From assembly GCF_002197845.1 (NCBI RefSeq), contig NZ_NIDE01000017.1, forward strand, positions 1,534,712 to 1,598,711: DNA of 64,000 nt, given 5' to 3'. The notes under the pieces were generated by a model that was not told the origin of the DNA, searched no databases, and saw only the letters and a program-made list of their open reading frames with translations. The translations under genes and the position numbers were made by a program. The first letter of the stretch is position 1. Each line of letters opens with the position of its first letter. This DNA is from Fimbriiglobus ruber. GTDB lineage: Bacteria; Planctomycetota; Planctomycetia; Gemmatales; Gemmataceae. Below, in pieces: positions 60,450 to 64,000 of the stretch.

Positions 60450-61769
60450 TCAGACTACGGTCTTCGCGGAGTCGTGCATGTGTTCGATCGGGGTATCTTC
60501 CGCGGTAGCTGGTAGTGGCGTGGTGGCCTCGGGTGTGGAACCCGGCTGGTCGTTGAACTCCCCCTCCCAGCGGGCGATCACGCACGTCGCCAGGCAGTTA
60601 CCGATCAGGTTCACGGTCGTCCGGGCCATGTCCATCAGGGCGTCGACGCCGAGGATAATGGCGACCGCCTCCAGCGGCAGCTTGAACGACGCCAGCGTGC
60701 CGGCCAGGATCACCAGCGACGCCCGCGGGACGGCCGCCACGCCCTTGCTCGTGACCATCAGGGTAAACATCATCACGAGCTGCTGGCCCCAACTCATCTC
60801 GACGCCGGCCACCTGGGCCGCGAACACGGACGCCACGGCGAGGTAGAGCGTGGAGCCGTCCAGGTTGAACGAGTACCCGGTCGGCATCACGAACGCGACG
60901 ATCTTCCGGGGGACGCCGATCGCCTGCATGGCCAGCATCGCCTTCGGCAACGCGGCCTCCGATGATGTGGTCGAGAACGCGATCAGAGCCGGTTCCTTGA
61001 CCGCCCGGGCGAACACACCGATCGGGATACGGGTAAACCAGGCGATCGGGACCAGTACGCCGAGGATGAACACGACCAGCGCGGCGTACAGGGTCAGGAT
61101 CAGGGCGGCGAGGTTACCCAGCACCATGATCCCGTTCTCCCCAACAGTCGCCGCGATGGCCGCGCCAATCCCGATGGGGGCGTACTTCATCACGATGCCG
61201 GTGAATTTGAACATCACCTCCGACAGTGCCTCCAGGCCGGTCACCATGAACTCGTGCGACTTGCCCTTCACCTGCGTCAGCGCGACCGCGAACAGAATCG
61301 CCCAGAAGACGATCTGCAGCACCTCGTTGTGGACCGCCGCCTCGAACACGCTGGCCGGGACGATGTGTTCGAGGACGTTCGCGAACGTCGTTTGCTTGGC
61401 CGCGAACTCCTGGCCCTTTTCGGTCGTGCCCTTGAGTTCGATGCCAACGCCGGGCCGGGTCAGGTTGACGGCCGCGAGCCCGATGAACAGGGCCACCGTG
61501 GTGACGACCTCGAAGTAAATCAGCGACTTGAGAGCAATCCTGCCCACCTTCTTCATGTCGTCCCCGTGGCCCGCGATGCCGATGACCAGGGTTGCGAAGA
61601 TGAGCGGGGCGATCAGCGACTTGATCATCCGCAGGAAGACATTCGAGAACGGCTTCAACTGCTGAGACGCCTCGGGAAACGCCGACCCGATCACGACCCC
61701 CACGATCATCGAGAAAATAATCCATTGGGTCAGTGAGCGGTTGCGCAGAAACGCGAGCATGGATCGCAT
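60450..61769 (-). CDS. Dicarboxylate/amino acid:cation symporter (DAACS, GltP/DctA type)
   Basis: Inner-membrane carrier that brings in C4-dicarboxylates or glutamate with Na+ or H+. 439 residues with about eight spans and two re-entrant loops. Visible: LTQWIIFSMIVGVVIGSAFP, FLRMIKSLIAPLIFATLVIG, the Ser-rich loop AFSTTSSEAALPKAMLAMQ, FVMPTGYSFNLDGSTLYLAV (the NMDGT-type motif, here NLDGS) and SKGVAAVPRASLVILAGTL. The start MRSMLAFLRNRSLTQW is the likeliest of several nearby ATGs. Stands alone; palindrome downstream. The family call is firm; the substrate is open. Confidence 0.93.
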   Translation of the reverse strand: MRSMLAFLRNRSLTQWIIFSMIVGVVIGSAFPEASQQLKPFSNVFLRMIKSLIAPLIFATLVIGIAGHGDDMKKVGRIALKSLIYFEVVTTVALFIGLAAVNLTRPGVGIELKGTTEKGQEFAAKQTTFANVLEHIVPASVFEAAVHNEVLQIVFWAILFAVALTQVKGKSHEFMVTGLEALSEVMFKFTGIVMKYAPIGIGAAIAATVGENGIMVLGNLAALILTLYAALVVFILGVLVPIAWFTRIPIGVFARAVKEPALIAFSTTSSEAALPKAMLAMQAIGVPRKIVAFVMPTGYSFNLDGSTLYLAVASVFAAQVAGVEMSWGQQLVMMFTLMVTSKGVAAVPRASLVILAGTLASFKLPLEAVAIILGVDALMDMARTTVNLIGNCLATCVIARWEGEFNDQPGSTPEATTPLPATAEDTPIEHMHDSAKTVV

Positions 61770-61895
61770 CCGTGGCGGAGTTGATGTTAGTTGAACCGGC
61801 GTCAATGCTACGCGGGAGAGTGCGAGATTGCAGGATCAAAATAGGAAACGAGCGGCGAACGTCTCCCGCGGGCGAACGGCGGAATCGCACGCTGT

Positions 61896-64000
61896 TCAAT
61901 TCGCCGTGACTTCGACGAGGTTGTCGAAGAACGTGGCTCCGCCACCGAGGTCGGTCAGGGCGGTACTCGTGGTCGTGTTGCAGTTGGCCCCGTCGTCCGT
62001 GTACCGCGCCCACCAGAGCCCCAGGCTCACCACGACGCCGGGCTTCACCGCGTCGCCCACGAGCGCCTTCGCACGGAACCGGCCGCGGTCGTTGAACACC
62101 GTCACCGTTTGGCCGTCCGCGATGCCGCGGGCGGTCGCGTCGGCCGGGTGCATCTCGACAGTCACCTCGCCAGCCGTTTTGCGGAGCGTGTCCACGTTCA
62201 CGAATGACGAATTGAGGAACGAGGGGGCCGGCGGCGTAAGCATCTGGAGCGGGTACTTGGCCGCGAGGTCAGGGCGGGTCTGTGGGTCTTCGTGGGGTGG
62301 GGCGTAGTGCGGCAGCGGGTCGCGACCGGCGCGGGCCTCGCGCTCGCTGTAAAACTCGCACTTGCCCGAAGGCGTCCCGAATCCGCCTTCCGCGAACGGC
62401 GTCCAGTTTGTCGGCACGTTCAGCCGCACCGGGCCGGCTTTTACGGCGTCCAGCGAGATGCCGTCGAATGCTTCCCGTTGCGGGTAGACGTAGCCGTTGG
62501 TGCCGTTCAAGGCACCCTTCGCGAGTTCCTCGTCCGTCACCTCGAACAGTTCCGGCTCGTAGCCCATCTCGCGGGCCAGAAGACGGAACACCTCCGTGTT
62601 CGGCTTCGCTTCCCCGAGCGGGGCGATGGCCGGATTGTTGGCCTGGACGTACAGGTGACCGTAGCTACCGTGGAGGTCGAAGTGTTCGAGCTGGGTCGTC
62701 GCCGGGAGGAGGATGTCGGCGTAGTCGGCCGTGTCGGTCTGGAACTGCTCGTGAACGACGGTGAACAGGTCTTCGCGCTTGAGACCGGAGAGAACGCGCG
62801 ACTGGTCGGGGCAGACGGAGGCCGGGTTCGAGTTGTAGACGAACAATGCGGCGACCTTCGGCCCGGGCAGTTCGCCGTGAAGGGCTTCCGCGAGCTGCAC
62901 CATGTTGACCGTGCGCGTGCCAGGAGGGATCAGGTCGGGCCGCTCCAGAAACGCGTTGTCGAACGGATACGCTTTGCTGGTGCTCAGGAGCGCACCGCCG
63001 CCGACGTGGCGCCAGTCGCCCGTCAGGGCCGGCAGGCAGACGACGGTGCGGACGGCCGTCCCGCCGCCGCCGTGGCGCTGGAGGCCGTAGTTCAGCCGGA
63101 TGAGCGCGGGGCCGCCGAACAGCTCTGAGCTACGTGCGTACTCCCGCGCGAACCGTTCCACGTCTTCGGCGGACAGGCCCGTGATTCGCGCGACCCGCTC
63201 GGGCGGGAATTCGGCCAGCACGCGGTCGCGGAGTTGGTCCGTGCCGAGGCAGTAGCGGTCGAGGTAGTCCTGGTCCTGCCAGCCTTCGCGGAAGATGACG
63301 TGCATGACGCCGAGGGCGAGGGCCGCGTCCGTGCCGGGGCGGACCGGCACCCACCAGTCGGACCTGGCGGCCGTCGGCGAACGGTACGGGTCGACGGTGA
63401 TGATCTTCGCCCCGCGCTTCCGTGCCTCGAACTCGATCTTCCAGAAGTGGCTGTTCGTGACCGCGGTATTCGAGCCCCAGTTGATGATGTACCGGGCGTG
63501 GACGGCCGCCTCGGGGTCGATCATCGCCCGGGTGCCGAGGGTCACGTCGCAGCCGACGCTGCCGGCCTCGGCGCAAATGGTGCGGGCGAGGAGACTCGCC
63601 CCGTAGCGGTGGAAGAACCGCCGATCGAGGCTGGCGTACATCAGCTTCCCCATCGTCCCGGCGTAGCTGTACGGTAGCACCGCTTGCGGCCCGGCCGGAG
63701 ACGCGGCGCTCTCCCGGAAGCGGGCGGCGATCTCCTTGATGGCGGCCGCCCAAGTGATCCGCTCGAACCGTCCCTCACCCTTCCGGCCGACCCGCCGCAT
63801 CGGATACAGCACGCGGCCGGGGTGGTAAACTCGTTCGAGGTAGTTCGAGACTTTTTGGCAGAGGAAACCGCGCGTGAACGGGTGGTCCTTGTCGCCGCGG
63901 AGCGCGACCGCCCGGCCGTCGGCCGGGTCGACCGAGACGACGAGGCCGCAGGTATCCGGGCAGTCGTGTGGGCAGACGGCCCGCACGGTTTCGAGGGCTC
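61896..64000 (-). CDS. Molybdopterin oxidoreductase, 5' end cut by window
   Basis: Molybdenum enzyme of the DMSO reductase family, with at least 696 residues visible. The N-terminus has the 4Fe-4S ligands CPHDCPDTCGLVVSV and GFLCQKVSNYLERVYHPGRV, then YPMRRVGRKGEGRFERITWA. The cofactor-binding parts include ICAEAGSVGC, IINWGSNTAVTNSHFWKIEF, and VHEQFQTDTADYADILLPAT. The C-terminal dinucleotide-binding domain has VEMHPADATARGIADGQTVT and FNDRGRFRAKALVGDAVKPG. The codons before 63986 stay open to the window edge (ALET), so the real start may be outside. Substrate unknown; some close relatives act on formate or thiosulfate/polysulfide. Confidence 0.92.
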   Translation of the reverse strand, partial: ALETVRAVCPHDCPDTCGLVVSVDPADGRAVALRGDKDHPFTRGFLCQKVSNYLERVYHPGRVLYPMRRVGRKGEGRFERITWAAAIKEIAARFRESAASPAGPQAVLPYSYAGTMGKLMYASLDRRFFHRYGASLLARTICAEAGSVGCDVTLGTRAMIDPEAAVHARYIINWGSNTAVTNSHFWKIEFEARKRGAKIITVDPYRSPTAARSDWWVPVRPGTDAALALGVMHVIFREGWQDQDYLDRYCLGTDQLRDRVLAEFPPERVARITGLSAEDVERFAREYARSSELFGGPALIRLNYGLQRHGGGGTAVRTVVCLPALTGDWRHVGGGALLSTSKAYPFDNAFLERPDLIPPGTRTVNMVQLAEALHGELPGPKVAALFVYNSNPASVCPDQSRVLSGLKREDLFTVVHEQFQTDTADYADILLPATTQLEHFDLHGSYGHLYVQANNPAIAPLGEAKPNTEVFRLLAREMGYEPELFEVTDEELAKGALNGTNGYVYPQREAFDGISLDAVKAGPVRLNVPTNWTPFAEGGFGTPSGKCEFYSEREARAGRDPLPHYAPPHEDPQTRPDLAAKYPLQMLTPPAPSFLNSSFVNVDTLRKTAGEVTVEMHPADATARGIADGQTVTVFNDRGRFRAKALVGDAVKPGVVVSLGLWWARYTDDGANCNTTTSTALTDLGGGATFFDNLVEVTAN

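Noticed and set aside
1-64000. tRNA, rRNA or riboswitch genes
   Set aside because: No cloverleaf-type or known riboswitch core sequence was recognised on reading both strands; a covariance-model scan would be decisive.

Overview
The window looks like chromosome from a planctomycete of the family Gemmataceae (Gemmata / Fimbriiglobus type). The signs are very high G+C in most genes, two DUF1501 sulfatase-like proteins with Tat-type leaders, a DUF1559 prepilin-like protein, three proteins opening with the Gemmata-type TIGR02996 domain, an ECF sigma factor with a long C-terminal extension, and many long palindromic repeats between genes. This is judged from protein families only; no 16S gene is present and no search was run. 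No tRNA, rRNA or CRISPR array was seen.

Layout. 1-2.4 kb: an S9 prolyl-oligopeptidase-type peptidase. 2.4-7.2 kb: a mobile-element island with an ISKra4-type remnant, a second ISKra4-type transposase, an ISL3-type transposase, and an IS1-like element with an 8-bp target duplication that splits a TerB-like gene. 7.4-18.5 kb: two DUF1501 genes, small hypothetical genes, an orphan RND-type membrane-fusion protein, two tandem TIGR02996 genes, a ferritin-like protein and a 70-residue His/Lys/Ala-rich protein. 18.7-20.6 kb: an A+T-richer two-gene module (AAA ATPase plus a TOPRIM/RloB/DUF4276-like protein) that resembles an anti-phage system. 20.6-21.9 kb: a mosaic of hairpin repeats, a TolC C-terminal remnant and a possible group II intron fragment. 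22-28.3 kb: small membrane proteins, the ECF sigma factor with three C-terminal repeats, a secreted protein, and a second IS1-like element with its own 8-bp duplication. 28.6-30.6 kb: a HAD phosphatase overlapping aroA. 30.6-36 kb: hypothetical and membrane proteins, and a small (p)ppGpp-hydrolase-like HD protein. 36.3-42.9 kb: a 1292-residue TPR protein and an FG-GAP/VCBS protein. 43.5-47 kb: a di-haem cytochrome, an ABC1/UbiB kinase and a TetR regulator that share a 14-bp palindrome. 47.9-64 kb: housekeeping and accessory genes, including Ogt, a VapBC-like toxin-antitoxin pair, an ADP-ribosylglycohydrolase, an SPFH-GYF protein, a Tat-exported ceramidase-like protein, a sugar isomerase-like protein, a dicarboxylate symporter and a molybdopterin oxidoreductase cut by the window end.

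Two cross-cutting points matter for a reader. First, ten reading-frame breaks in otherwise well-preserved genes (ISKra4 transposase four times, small membrane protein, sigma factor, second IS1-like transposase, FG-GAP protein, cytochrome, AtuA-like protein) can each be repaired by adding one base to a short run. That uniform direction points to run-length errors in the sequence rather than ordinary gene decay, so these 'pseudogenes' may be intact. Second, the two IS1-like transposases, though clearly diverged, both change frame in the same direction at the same T-run/C-run, which looks like programmed frameshifting.

Candidates for something new are the AAA plus TOPRIM-like pair, the TetR/ABC1-kinase/cytochrome regulon, the sigma factor repeats, and the conserved IS1-like frameshift site.
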